NCBI GenBank assembly: GCA_035703165.1
Contig: DASSYR010000065.1
Coordinates: 1 to 64,000, forward strand
Length of the DNA stretch: 64,000 bases
From: AWTP1-9 sp035703165
GTDB lineage: Bacteria > Bacteroidota > Bacteroidia > Chitinophagales > Chitinophagaceae
Reading direction: 5' to 3'
Positions 45,463 to 54,559 of this stretch are shown here, piece by piece. The notes below the pieces were generated by a model, which was not told the DNA's origin, ran no database searches, and worked only from the letters and a program-made list of their open reading frames with translations. The stretch's first letter is position 1. Every line of letters starts with the position of its first letter. The position numbers and the translations under genes are program-made.

Positions 45463-45810
45463 TTATCTTTCCCTCAAGCCATCTTCTTTCCATTGCTTAA
45501 AAATATTAATAACGCTATCGGCAAGTTTAGGACGCTTAAAAGGCATATAACCTTTATCTCCGGGGTTAAGAGAAATTCGGCGTATCATCTCATCAATATC
45601 AATTCTTACAGCTTCATAAGTATTGAAGGGCTTTTTGTTACCCCCTTTAGCCGGAATATGGCAGGGTACGCAATTTTCATTAATAACCAATGCTAAATTA
45701 GCATCGTAAGTAAGCAAAGGCCTTTTAGCCGATGCTCTTTTGGAAGAGCTACAATAAGACAATAAAAATAACATGGCTATAACGGAAACGAAAAACATTA
45801 ATTTTTTCAT
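45463..45810 (-). CDS. Lipoprotein with single c-type heme motif
   Basis: A 115-aa protein with a lipobox-like LLSYC (Cys20), so membrane-anchored on the periplasmic side. The heme motif CVPCH (C47, C50, H51) is followed by a possible distal ligand in GYMPF. It resembles a minimal cytochrome c that would pass electrons, but it could be a fragmentary domain of a larger oxidase family. No cytochrome maturation or oxidase genes are nearby. Confidence 0.75.
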   Translation of the reverse strand: MKKLMFFVSVIAMLFLLSYCSSSKRASAKRPLLTYDANLALVINENCVPCHIPAKGGNKKPFNTYEAVRIDIDEMIRRISLNPGDKGYMPFKRPKLADSVINIFKQWKEDGLRER

Positions 45811-45928
45811 AACTAATTTTATTTTAGTTGGCTCAATTACATATAAAGGTCACAAAATAATAAAAAAACAAGTTCCTTTCCTATAAGGGTTATAATTTCT
45901 AATATCTATCTTTATTAAAATTTATAAT

Positions 45929-46186
45929 ATGGAGTTATTACAATTATTTGAGCAGGCCGTAGCAAATAGCAAAATGCTGACTGAGAAGCCCGATAATCAA
46001 ACACTTTTAGAGCTATACTCTTTGTATAAACAAAGTACAGAAGGAGATGTAAATATTGAGCCCCCTTCTAATCCATTTGATTTTGTAAGCAAAGCAAAAT
46101 ATGAAGCATGGAACAATTTAAAAGGGAAACCGAAAGAAACAGCCATGCAGGATTACATTAACCTGGTAAATAAATTAAAAGAATAA
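45929..46186 (+). CDS. Acyl-CoA-binding protein
   Basis: An 85-aa protein matching the ACBP four-helix fold: TLLELYSLYKQSTEGDVN, PFDFVSKAKYEAWNNLKGKPKETAMQDYINLVNKLKE. Lys and Tyr residues of the acyl-CoA phosphate site are in place. ACBP buffers long-chain acyl-CoA in the cytoplasm; it is widespread in eukaryotes and patchy in bacteria. Independent gene convergent with the glycosyltransferase. Confidence 0.92.
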   Translation: MELLQLFEQAVANSKMLTEKPDNQTLLELYSLYKQSTEGDVNIEPPSNPFDFVSKAKYEAWNNLKGKPKETAMQDYINLVNKLKE

Positions 46187-46199
46187 AAAAAAATCAGTT

Positions 46200-47357
46200 T
46201 CACAAGGTTTTATACCAGTCACTAAATTGTTTCCCAATTTTGTTATAGTTATACATTTCCGATGCAGTTGCTGAAATAGAAGCAGCATCAAATAATTGCT
46301 TATTCTGCATAAACCAATTTATTTTTTCAGCAAGATCCTCTGCACTTTCGTTATTTGCAAAAACTCCATTTACTTTTTCATGAACCAGTTCGTGCATCGT
46401 AGGAATATTGCTTACAATTACTGGCAATCCACAGGCATTGGCTTCAATTATAACGCATCCAAACGTTTCATATCTTGAAAATAATATTAATGCATCTGAT
46501 TCCTGCATGGCTTTTGCCAATTCGCTTTGTGTTGTCTCCACTCGGCAATTAACCTTATCCTTTAATTGATAATCAATAGCCAACTGTTCGGCCTTCTTTA
46601 GTTCATTACTATAAATGGTAAGAGTAAAATCGGGATTATTTTTATTTACAATAGAAAAGGCTTTAAAAATGGCTTCAGGATTTTTTTGATAGTCCATACG
46701 GGAAATATGGATAAACCGAGTTGTTGAACAAAGTCGTTTATCTGAATATTTAAAAATATTTGTATTTACCACATTGGGTATAACAGTATAAGAAACAGGC
46801 GCAATGTTTTCACGAATTGTTTTACCTAAATACTCCGAAACAACACTAATAGCAGATGCCCCCTGAATAATTTTTTTCCATAGAGCTTTAAATAAAAAAG
46901 GACGTTCATAAAAACTATTCTTTGCTTCTGGCAAAAGGCCTGACCAATGTTCTGTTACAACATATTTTATGGCGAACTTCTTTTTTAACCATAAAGCTAT
47001 CAATCCTGCATTCATGCCTATATGTATATGTACTATAGATGGATTGCCGTTTTTAGCTAAATAATCGGTAACAACCATTTTAAAGAGTCGTCGGTATTTA
47101 ACACCAGAAAAAAAGCGATCAAGGAAGTTGATACCGATTAAAATTGATTTATAGTAAAGTATTAGTTCTGTTAAATTACCCTCTTTTTTTTCGACTAATT
47201 GATAATCGTTAGTAATAATCCCTTTTTCATCTCTACAAAGATGTAGAACTACAATGTCGTGATACAAACTTACTGCCTGTGCATGACGTTGTATGAAATC
47301 CCCGTTTAATGGGGATAACTTAGTAGGATACCAACTTGCAAGCCATAAGATATTCAT
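46200..47357 (-). CDS. Glycosyltransferase family 4 (GT-B)
   Basis: A 385-aa GT-B enzyme. The N-terminus LWLASWYPTKLSPLNGDFIQRHA is typical of GT4, IHISRMDYQKNPEAIFKAF begins the donor domain, and the EX7E motif uses E297 and E305 (YETFGCVIIEANACGLPVI). It adds a sugar from a nucleotide donor to a growing surface glycan. The flippase gene is one nucleotide upstream, so the two are cotranscribed. Confidence 0.9.
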   Translation of the reverse strand: MNILWLASWYPTKLSPLNGDFIQRHAQAVSLYHDIVVLHLCRDEKGIITNDYQLVEKKEGNLTELILYYKSILIGINFLDRFFSGVKYRRLFKMVVTDYLAKNGNPSIVHIHIGMNAGLIALWLKKKFAIKYVVTEHWSGLLPEAKNSFYERPFLFKALWKKIIQGASAISVVSEYLGKTIRENIAPVSYTVIPNVVNTNIFKYSDKRLCSTTRFIHISRMDYQKNPEAIFKAFSIVNKNNPDFTLTIYSNELKKAEQLAIDYQLKDKVNCRVETTQSELAKAMQESDALILFSRYETFGCVIIEANACGLPVIVSNIPTMHELVHEKVNGVFANNESAEDLAEKINWFMQNKQLFDAASISATASEMYNYNKIGKQFSDWYKTL

Positions 47358-47358
47358 A

Positions 47359-48663
47359 TCAGTTTTTTACAAACAATTCTTTAACGAGTTGATTTGCTTT
47401 TCGCCAATCAGCCTTGGTAAATAAAAAAATATCATTTATCCCCTTACCCGAGCCTTTGGTATAAACTCTTACATAAAAAAGTGCTGCAACCGCATAACCA
47501 ATGCAACTTGCCAAGGCTGCCCCAACAATTCCATAGGCAGGTATAAGCCATAAATCAAGAAATAAAATGATTAAAAAACAAAGAACAGAAGCTACTAAAT
47601 TTACCTTCAACTGATTTTTTCCTGCAAAAAATGCCGCCAATATGGTGGCGATGCAAAACAAAATGACTCCGGGTAATAATAAAAAATATGGATACAAAAG
47701 ATTTCTATACTCTTCACCAAAGAAAAATGAAATTAGCCACGATGCTGAAGCACAGGCTGCTATCGCCATAACCAAATTAAATACATTCATACTCCTTATT
47801 AAAAAAAGCATTTTATCCTCGTTATAATTTATTTTATCCTTTGCTACCAAAGGAAAAATAATGCTGGCAAAAAGCACAGGCATAACCCAAAAAAGCTGTG
47901 AAAGTTTTACTGATAACACATAAATCCCTAATTGTTCTTTGCCTCGATAATAATCAACAAACCAGTAATCAATCCGGTAGGCCAAAAACTGAATACCATT
48001 TGTTATAAAGGCTATAATTGAGTATGAAAAAAAAAGCTTTAAATCATTAGCCCCTACAATCGAAAACCCGGGCTTTTGATTAGTAATAATATAAAACAAA
48101 ATAACGGGAAGTAAAGTTTGTACCAAACAAAGCCCTATGTACACTTTAATATAAAACACGAGCTCCTTGATTTCCACACCAAAATACAGCCATAAAAAAA
48201 AAGCTAATACCGCAAGATTGCTAAAGAAAAATATCTTATTAATAGTAACATTAAGATGGTGCCCATAGTAAAGGGCTGAATATTTTTCCTGTACGGAAAC
48301 AACAAAAAAGTAAATCAGGCCAACCCACAAATATTGATTATATAACCAATAATGACCAGTAATATAATGAACCACTGTTTCTACTATCAATACAAACACT
48401 AATTGTAATAAAAGAACAGAAAAAATAATGGTATTAATTTTCCCCAATAATAATTGGCCGGAAGCCAGTTGATAAGTGATCCCTGAATCAGAGCCAAAAC
48501 CGGTAAATAAATTAAGTATCGTAACATTAGCAATAAGCAGAGACAAAATACCAAATCCTTCTGCTTTTAAAATACGAGCCAATAAAACAGTAATAGCAAA
48601 GCTTACTGCAATATTCAGTACCCGATAAAATGAGTTAAAAACGATTGCTTTGTTTAACTTCAT
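47359..48663 (-). CDS. Polysaccharide flippase (Wzx/MATE-like MOP family)
   Basis: A 434-aa membrane protein with about 12 helices. The N-terminal SFYRVLNIAVSFAITVLLARILKAEGFGILSL is typical of oligosaccharide flippases, which move undecaprenyl-linked repeat units across the inner membrane. The C-terminus has LIPAYGIVGAALASCIGYAVAALFY. Together with the adjacent GT4 and FkbM genes it marks a small surface polysaccharide patch. Its start overlaps the frame of the divergent FkbM gene. Confidence 0.9.
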   Translation of the reverse strand: MKLNKAIVFNSFYRVLNIAVSFAITVLLARILKAEGFGILSLLIANVTILNLFTGFGSDSGITYQLASGQLLLGKINTIIFSVLLLQLVFVLIVETVVHYITGHYWLYNQYLWVGLIYFFVVSVQEKYSALYYGHHLNVTINKIFFFSNLAVLAFFLWLYFGVEIKELVFYIKVYIGLCLVQTLLPVILFYIITNQKPGFSIVGANDLKLFFSYSIIAFITNGIQFLAYRIDYWFVDYYRGKEQLGIYVLSVKLSQLFWVMPVLFASIIFPLVAKDKINYNEDKMLFLIRSMNVFNLVMAIAACASASWLISFFFGEEYRNLLYPYFLLLPGVILFCIATILAAFFAGKNQLKVNLVASVLCFLIILFLDLWLIPAYGIVGAALASCIGYAVAALFYVRVYTKGSGKGINDIFLFTKADWRKANQLVKELFVKN

Positions 48664-49588
48664 TAAGTTGTGTATTTCGAAAAATAAATTTACGTTTGCC
48701 TTTCTTCAAAAATATAATCTGCTTTTTCTATTTTATTATATTATTAATTGGTACGCCAAACGCTTCCCATTCCCACATAAGGGCGAAAAATACATATTAC
48801 ACCTTCTTAGATGGTTGAAATTAGATAAAAAAACATATCAAAAGAAAATAGCGAGGAGTTTGTATATAAATGTGAATATAGTTGACCATATTCAAAGACA
48901 ATTATTCTGGTACGGTTATTATGAAAAAAGCCTCTCATCCATTTGGGAAAAACTTATTAATAAAAATGACACCATAATAGACATTGGTGCTAATATTGGC
49001 TATTTTTCAATATTAGCGGCTAACAAAGCTACACTTGGAAAAACATACTGTTTTGAACCTATTTCATTTCACTTTAGCCAGTTACAAAAAAATATATCAC
49101 TCAACGGGTTGACAAATATCTATCCTTATCCCCAAGCTATAAGTGATAAAACGGAAAATACTGTAATTTTTATATCTAACCCAGATAATTCGGGTATGAG
49201 CAGCCTATCAATGCCGGAAAATTTTTCAGGAAAAAGCGAAAAAACAGCAACCATAACAATAGATAAATTCATTTCTGATCACCAGATTTTAAACGTTAAC
49301 CTCATAAAAATTGATGTTGAAGGTGCAGAATTAAAAGTAATTCAGGGAATGTTAGAAACCTTAAATAAATGCAAGCCCCTGGTTATAATTGAAGTTATTG
49401 AAAAGTATCTTAACCGGTTTAACAATACTTCACCAGAGCTATTTAACCTGTTATATGACTATGGATATAACAGTTATGAAATAAAAGATTTTTCCACTTT
49501 ACAACAAATTAATGAGCCCATTGATAGTTATGCCATATTATTTGCCCCTGAAAACTATTGTTTCCCTGATACGATTCAACTAAGGTAA
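48650..49588 (+). CDS. FkbM-family methyltransferase
   Basis: A 312-aa protein with the SAM motif IDIGANIGYFSILAANKA and IKIDVEGAELKVIQGML, the FkbM hallmarks. These enzymes O-methylate sugars or lipids, here plausibly a surface glycan. No ATG exists before the core; the start is TTG at 48650, or TTG at 48668, which would remove the 14-nt head-to-head overlap with the flippase gene. The N-terminal 40 residues are hydrophobic/aromatic (FAFLQKYNLLFLFYYIINWY). A Kir-type channel gene follows after 18 nt. Confidence 0.85.
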   Translation: MFNFIKLCISKNKFTFAFLQKYNLLFLFYYIINWYAKRFPFPHKGEKYILHLLRWLKLDKKTYQKKIARSLYINVNIVDHIQRQLFWYGYYEKSLSSIWEKLINKNDTIIDIGANIGYFSILAANKATLGKTYCFEPISFHFSQLQKNISLNGLTNIYPYPQAISDKTENTVIFISNPDNSGMSSLSMPENFSGKSEKTATITIDKFISDHQILNVNLIKIDVEGAELKVIQGMLETLNKCKPLVIIEVIEKYLNRFNNTSPELFNLLYDYGYNSYEIKDFSTLQQINEPIDSYAILFAPENYCFPDTIQLR

Positions 49589-49606
49589 TTTGTTAATTTT
49601 GGCTTT

Positions 49607-50599
49607 ATGGCGATATTTAAACGGTTTATTAACATAAAAGCACAAACTGTTGAAGACACAGGGTTTGGCACCAATAGTAATTTTTATGGTGGCCGTTTAA
49701 TTAATAAAGACGGTTCTCCCAATATACGCAAAAGAGGATTGAGATTTTTAGAGGCCACCAGTTGGTTTCATACTATGCTACTTATGCCTTGGTGGAAGTT
49801 TTTAGCAACTATTTTTTTATTTTTTGTTTCCATTAATTTTCTATTTGCTCTGATTTATTTTGGCATTGGAACGGAGTACCTGGGAGGCATAACATCAAAT
49901 AATACCCTTGAAAAATTTGCCCAGACTTTCTTTTTCAGTGTACAAACGTTTACTACTGTTGGTTATGGTCACATTAACCCACAAGGAATAGTCATCAGTG
50001 CTGTAGCAGCCATAGAAGCTTTACTCGGGCTAATGGGGTTTGCACTAGCAACCGGCCTGTTATATGGAAGATTTTCACTACCACAATCTTTTTTACGCTT
50101 TAGTAAAAATGCTTTAATTGCCCCCTATAAAGATGGTGTAGGATTAATGATAAGAATGGCCCCATTTAAAAATAACTATTTAACAGACGCTGAAGTTAAA
50201 ATTACCATTGGAATGTCAATTGAAGAAAACGGAAAATGGATAAACAAATTTTACGATTTACCATTGGAACTATCAAAAATAAACGCATTAACGCTTAGTT
50301 GGACAATTGTTCATCCAATTAATGAAACCAGCCCTGTCTATCGGTTTACCATAGATGATTTTAAAAATGCTAAGGCCGAAATTCTGGTATTTGTAAAGGC
50401 ATTTGATGAGGCATTTTCCAATTCCGTAGTAGCCAGAACATCTTACACCCCTGATGAAATAATAGTCGGAGCCAAATTCTTGCCGATGTACCATCGTTCG
50501 GGAGACGGGAGAACTACTGTTTTAGAGCTTGATAAACTTAATTCCTACGCAGAAGCTGATATTAGTTTTGCTTTTCAGCAATCGCAACCCAGTGTATAA
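49607..50599 (+). CDS. Inward-rectifier (KirBac-type) potassium channel
   Basis: A 330-aa protein. The slide-helix region leads to TM1 (FLATIFLFFVSINFLFALIYFG), a pore helix with selectivity filter TVGYG at residues 117-121, and TM2 (AIEALLGLMGFALATGLLYGRF). The cytoplasmic beta-rich IRK domain fills the rest. This is the KirBac architecture for K+ flux. Its closeness to fkbM and sua5 is probably positional only. Confidence 0.93.
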   Translation: MAIFKRFINIKAQTVEDTGFGTNSNFYGGRLINKDGSPNIRKRGLRFLEATSWFHTMLLMPWWKFLATIFLFFVSINFLFALIYFGIGTEYLGGITSNNTLEKFAQTFFFSVQTFTTVGYGHINPQGIVISAVAAIEALLGLMGFALATGLLYGRFSLPQSFLRFSKNALIAPYKDGVGLMIRMAPFKNNYLTDAEVKITIGMSIEENGKWINKFYDLPLELSKINALTLSWTIVHPINETSPVYRFTIDDFKNAKAEILVFVKAFDEAFSNSVVARTSYTPDEIIVGAKFLPMYHRSGDGRTTVLELDKLNSYAEADISFAFQQSQPSV

Positions 50600-50608
50600 T
50601 ATGATAAT

Positions 50609-51580
50609 ATGGAGACAAGAATTGGTACCGATATAAATTATGCAAAGAAATTACTGGAAGCAGGAGACCTGGTAGCCATTCCAACCGAAACAGTTTACGG
50701 ATTGGCAGGTAATGCTCTTAATGAAGATGCTGTTGTTAAAATATATGCAGTAAAAAACAGGCCTCATTTTAATCCCCTTATCATTCACGTACCTTCCTTT
50801 TCTTCATTAAGCCAATATGTTTTACATGTACCTGCCAAAGCAAAATTATTGGCTGATGCTTTTTTACCCGGACCTATTACTTTTTTATTACCCAAGAAAA
50901 ATAGCATCCCAGATATAGTAACAGCGGGGAGTGATAAAGTAGCAATAAGAATTCCGAAGCACCCGCTAACGTTAGAATTACTAAATCAAATCAATTTTCC
51001 ATTAGCCGCACCAAGTGCAAATCCGTTTGGATATGTAAGTCCTACTTCAGCAGGTCATGTATTTGATAATTTGCATGGCAAAATTCCTTACATACTTGAT
51101 GGTGGCGAGTGCAAGGTAGGCGTTGAATCCACAATTATTGGTTTTGATAAGAATGATAAAATAATTGTTCACCGGGTTGGCGGAATTACCGTAGAAGAAA
51201 TTGAAAAAATTACCGGCGAAAAAGTTACTTTTCAAGTTAATACGGAAGCAGGTCCGGATTCACCAGGTCAATTACAAAGTCATTATGCCACTCATACTCC
51301 ATTGTTATTGGGGAATATTGATACGCTAATTCATCAAAATAAAAATAAAAAAATTGCAATTATCAGTTTTAACAGACTTTATCCCGAAGTACCGGGTGAA
51401 AATCAATTTATCCTCTCCCCTACGGGTAATGTAGAAGAAGCTGCAAAAAACTTATTTAAAGCATTAAGACAACTGGACACAATAAAGGCCGATATTATTT
51501 TAGCTGAATATTTACCTGATAAAGGATTGGGCAGAGCTATTAATGACCGGTTAAAAAGGGCCCAATATATTTATAAATAA
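50609..51580 (+). CDS. L-threonylcarbamoyladenylate synthase, Sua5 type
   Basis: A 323-aa protein. The N-terminal YrdC domain shows AIPTETVYGLAGNAL, KNRPHFNPLIIHV, APSANPFGYVSPT and VGVESTIIGF; the C-terminal Sua5 domain (about residues 215-323) has SPGQLQSHYATHTPL. It makes threonylcarbamoyl-AMP for the t6A modification of tRNAs reading ANN codons. The presence of the Sua5 domain distinguishes it from TsaC. It begins 9 nt after the channel gene. Confidence 0.94.
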   Translation: METRIGTDINYAKKLLEAGDLVAIPTETVYGLAGNALNEDAVVKIYAVKNRPHFNPLIIHVPSFSSLSQYVLHVPAKAKLLADAFLPGPITFLLPKKNSIPDIVTAGSDKVAIRIPKHPLTLELLNQINFPLAAPSANPFGYVSPTSAGHVFDNLHGKIPYILDGGECKVGVESTIIGFDKNDKIIVHRVGGITVEEIEKITGEKVTFQVNTEAGPDSPGQLQSHYATHTPLLLGNIDTLIHQNKNKKIAIISFNRLYPEVPGENQFILSPTGNVEEAAKNLFKALRQLDTIKADIILAEYLPDKGLGRAINDRLKRAQYIYK

Positions 51581-51626
51581 TTTATCTAAATACTTATGCC
51601 CCCTTGTCAAGTTTATTCTCATCTCT

Positions 51627-52028
51627 TTACATAGGATGCAACTGAATAAAATCATGACGGTTGATATAATAAACGTAAATAAGATATCCTAAAGGAAAAA
51701 AACTTAACAGTTGTAATACCACAATTCCCGTAAAAAAGCCAAGAACAAATAAAAATAACATAAAAAAAACTCCGTAAAATAATTGAACATTACTCAAAAC
51801 ACAATCCACATGCAAATAATAGGTGTGAATGTGATGGAATACCAATTCAAGCGGCTTTGAAATATGGAATCCGTCTGTTACTACAAGATGAATATTATTC
51901 TGCTGTGAATGAATTATTGTCTCCTTCCCCTCCTCCAAAGGATATATTTCCTTCCCTTCTATTACAACTTTTACGTTGGCCAGGCGGAGCAAAATGTGTT
52001 TACGACGTTTAAGTACTATAGTGTACAC
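51627..52028 (-). CDS. Small membrane protein of unknown function
   Basis: A 133-aa protein starting at GTG, 4 nt after the tpiA stop, so coupled to tpiA. The N-terminal 80 residues are soluble with repeated His (HIHTYYLHVD), then two adjacent membrane helices (LFYGVFFMLFLFVLGFFTGIV, LQLLSFFPLGYLIYVYY). I do not recognise the family. Confidence 0.7.
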   Translation of the reverse strand: MYTIVLKRRKHILLRLANVKVVIEGKEIYPLEEGKETIIHSQQNNIHLVVTDGFHISKPLELVFHHIHTYYLHVDCVLSNVQLFYGVFFMLFLFVLGFFTGIVVLQLLSFFPLGYLIYVYYINRHDFIQLHPM

Positions 52029-52032
52029 ATGT

Positions 52033-52794
52033 TTATTTTAATGCGTGTATTATGGCAATAAATTCACTGGCTAAAAGGGAAGCCCCACCTACCAATCCTC
52101 CATCCACATCTGGCATAGAAAAAATTTCTTTTGCATTTGCCGCTTTTACACTACCACCATACAAAATTGAAATTTTATTTGCTATAGCCTCGTTATATTG
52201 TGCAGCTAATACAGAACGCAAGTATGCATGCATATCCTGTGCCTGCTGCGAGGTTGCCGTTTTACCAGTACCAATAGCCCAAATGGGCTCATAAGCAATA
52301 ACTATTTGCTGTAATTGCTCTGCTGATAAATGAAACAAGCTCTCTTGTAATTGGGTTTTTACGTATTCATTCTGAGTTCCGGCTTCTCGTATCGTTAAAG
52401 ACTCTCCACAACAAAAAATAGGTTTCAATCCAAATTCTAATGCCAGGTCTATTTTCTCTGCAAGCATTTGATTGGTCTCATTAAAATACTCTCTTCGTTC
52501 TGAATGTCCTAATATAACATATTGTACGCCTATGGAAAAAAGCATCTCTGCCGACGTTTCGCCGGTGTAAGCTCCAGATTTCTTATTGCTGCTATTTTGT
52601 GCAGCCACATAAAATCCATCAATGTCTTTCGTCTTTTCAAAGGCCATTGTTAAATAGGGAAAGGGAACACCTAACACTACTTCCTGGCTGTCCTTTAAAT
52701 GATGGGGCACGGCTAAAATTTCATTTATTAATTTTTCGCCCTGCTTATAAGTTAAATTCATCTTCCAATTAGCCGCAGCTATTTGTTTACGCAT
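52033..52794 (-). CDS. tpiA: Triosephosphate isomerase
   Basis: A 253-aa TIM-barrel enzyme. Catalytic Lys11 (AANWKMN), His97 (ILGHSERREYF) and Glu169 (AYEPIWAIGTGKTA) are all present, as is the phosphate-binding YGGSV. It interconverts dihydroxyacetone phosphate and glyceraldehyde-3-phosphate. It follows the GlmU-like gene by 11 nt in one operon. Confidence 0.97.
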   Translation of the reverse strand: MRKQIAAANWKMNLTYKQGEKLINEILAVPHHLKDSQEVVLGVPFPYLTMAFEKTKDIDGFYVAAQNSSNKKSGAYTGETSAEMLFSIGVQYVILGHSERREYFNETNQMLAEKIDLALEFGLKPIFCCGESLTIREAGTQNEYVKTQLQESLFHLSAEQLQQIVIAYEPIWAIGTGKTATSQQAQDMHAYLRSVLAAQYNEAIANKISILYGGSVKAANAKEIFSMPDVDGGLVGGASLLASEFIAIIHALK

Positions 52795-52805
52795 ATAAAT
52801 TTTAT

Positions 52806-53972
52806 TTACAAATGTTGATAGATATGTCTTAAAATAATCCTTTCAGCTTCTGTTAACGAGTGTTTTTTTAATTGTTTCCAGTTGTGTATATCGCTAAATG
52901 CTTTATTTAAATCATAGTTTTTATTTTCTTTAGAACCCCAGCAAAAATCCGGAATAAATTTTGGCATAAGTCCTTCTCCAAAAATATTACAGCATATACC
53001 CGCAATTGTTCCGGTATTAAAAGAGGTATTGATAGCGCTACGGCTGTAATCACCCATTATCAATCCGCATTTTAAACCTATTGATAAAAATTCTTCTGTG
53101 GTTTTGTCCCAAACTTTTACTTCGCCAGCATTATTTTTTAAATTAGAATTCGATGTACCTGCTCCCAGGTTACACCACTCTCCCAAAACAGAATCTCCCA
53201 GGTAACCATCATGCGCTTTATTGGTGTAACCAAAAAGAACGCTGTTTTTAATTTCCCCCCCTGCAACGCAACCCGGTCCTATTGTGGTGGCTCCGTACAC
53301 TTTAGACCCCATCTTCAAAATGCTCCCATCCAACATTGCAAAAGGGCCTCTTATCAAGCAACCTTCCATAACCTCACAGTTTTTACCAATATAAACAGGT
53401 CCCGTACTGGCATTAATAACGGAATTATATATGTTAGCCCCCTCCTCAACAAAAATATTTTCCCGTTTATTGTATTGATTGGTAGATGAAATATCTACAG
53501 ATCTTCTATCTTTTGTAATTATGGTAAAATCATTTCGTATAGCATAATCATTCCACTGAAATATTTGCCAGGGGTAAGTAAGAAAATTTAATGAAACAGA
53601 AAGCTTTTTATAAACTGAAAAACGTGTGCTATTCACCTCGTGCATCTTCCATTTATCAAAAGTGTTGGTTTTGCCAGCCAGGATTATGTCATCCTGAATT
53701 AAAGCTTCTCCGTTTTTCAGCTCAAAAATCTGGCGCAAAAATTCTTCTGTAGGCATAAGGGATGCATTAATTAACAATACATCATTTTTTGAAGTAGAAG
53801 GAAATTTGTGCTGAAGGTAATCTTCGGTAATTGTGTAACTATCCGTTTGAAAATATTGTTCCCAAAATTCCCGGATGGTGTAGATTCCTAACCGAATATC
53901 TGCCACCGGGCGGGTAAGTGTAAACGGATATAAGAGGCCCCTGCTAATTGTATCAAAAAGTACAATATCCAT
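52806..53972 (-). CDS. GlmU-like protein (sugar-nucleotidyltransferase plus left-handed beta-helix)
   Basis: A 388-aa protein. The N-terminal region (IVLFDTISRGLLYPFTLTRPVADIRLGIYTIREFWEQYF) resembles a nucleotidyltransferase with atypical motifs. The middle has hexapeptide repeats forming a left-handed beta-helix (GKNCEVMEGCLIRGPFAMLDGSILKMGSKVYG, SVLGEWCNLGAGTSNSNLKNN). It belongs to the uncharacterised GlmU-like group of Bacteroidota, distinct from GlmU proper because the classical N-terminal GxGTRM-type signature is missing. It may activate an amino sugar. First gene of the operon with tpiA. Confidence 0.85.
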   Translation of the reverse strand: MDIVLFDTISRGLLYPFTLTRPVADIRLGIYTIREFWEQYFQTDSYTITEDYLQHKFPSTSKNDVLLINASLMPTEEFLRQIFELKNGEALIQDDIILAGKTNTFDKWKMHEVNSTRFSVYKKLSVSLNFLTYPWQIFQWNDYAIRNDFTIITKDRRSVDISSTNQYNKRENIFVEEGANIYNSVINASTGPVYIGKNCEVMEGCLIRGPFAMLDGSILKMGSKVYGATTIGPGCVAGGEIKNSVLFGYTNKAHDGYLGDSVLGEWCNLGAGTSNSNLKNNAGEVKVWDKTTEEFLSIGLKCGLIMGDYSRSAINTSFNTGTIAGICCNIFGEGLMPKFIPDFCWGSKENKNYDLNKAFSDIHNWKQLKKHSLTEAERIILRHIYQHL

Positions 53973-54005
53973 TATGTAAATCTAATGTAAAGCTCAGTGA
54001 AAAGT

Positions 54006-54035
54006 AAAAATCCCTCCGAATATCCGGAGGGATTT
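54006..54035 (-). terminator. Terminator of rpmE2
   Basis: A perfect 11-bp stem: AAATCCCTCCG (54008-54018) with CGGAGGGATTT (54025-54035), 6-nt loop. On the reverse strand a T-run lies at 54006-54010. Located 37 nt after the L31 stop. Confidence 0.9.
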
Positions 54036-54071
54036 AAAAATATCATAATGAAAAACAATAAATATTTAAAA

Positions 54072-54323
54072 TTATTTTTTCTTCTCGTACTTCTTCTTGA
54101 ATTTATCAATACGTCCAGCCGTATCAACCAGCACTTTTTGACCGGTAAAGAAGGGATGGGATGTATTGGAAATTTCCAGTTTAATTAACGGGTATTCGTT
54201 TCCATCTTCCCATTTAACGGTTTCTTTTGATTGAGCTGTAGAGCGGCTTAAGAAAGAATGTCCATTACTCATATCCTTAAATACCACAAAACGATAATTT
54301 GCCGGATGAATACCTTTTCTCAT
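54072..54323 (-). CDS. rpmE2: 50S ribosomal protein L31, type B (zinc-free)
   Basis: An 83-aa protein matching L31 type B: MRKGIHPANYRFVVFKDMSNGHSFLSRS, NEYPLIKLEISNTSHPFFTGQKVLVDTAGRIDKFKKKY. It has no cysteines, so it belongs to the zinc-independent class. It has an exact promoter 63 nt upstream and a strong terminator, so it is a single-gene transcript. Confidence 0.97.
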   Translation of the reverse strand: MRKGIHPANYRFVVFKDMSNGHSFLSRSTAQSKETVKWEDGNEYPLIKLEISNTSHPFFTGQKVLVDTAGRIDKFKKKYEKKK

Positions 54324-54385
54324 ACTTATTTGATTTTTAGAGTAATACGGATTTTGCCGTACTATTTAATTTTAAAAAATGAACG

Positions 54386-54417
54386 CAAAATTAGTCTATT
54401 AATTCATTTAATCAAAA
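54386..54417 (-). promoter_or_regulatory. Promoter of rpmE2
   Basis: Reverse strand TTTTG (54413-54417), exactly 19 nt, TAATTTTG (54386-54393) followed by C: a full Bacteroidota -33/-7 promoter. It leaves a leader of about 55 nt before the L31 ATG. Confidence 0.8.
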
Positions 54418-54559
54418 TGAATTTTTGAATGAAAAAATTTCATTAGTCAAATTTTTAGAGTAATTTTCGATCGGGATAACTAAGTATTAATCTTTATCAG
54501 GCAGTTACCCTACCTCTGAAGTCTGCCACAAAGTAACCTTAATACTAAAATCGTTACCC

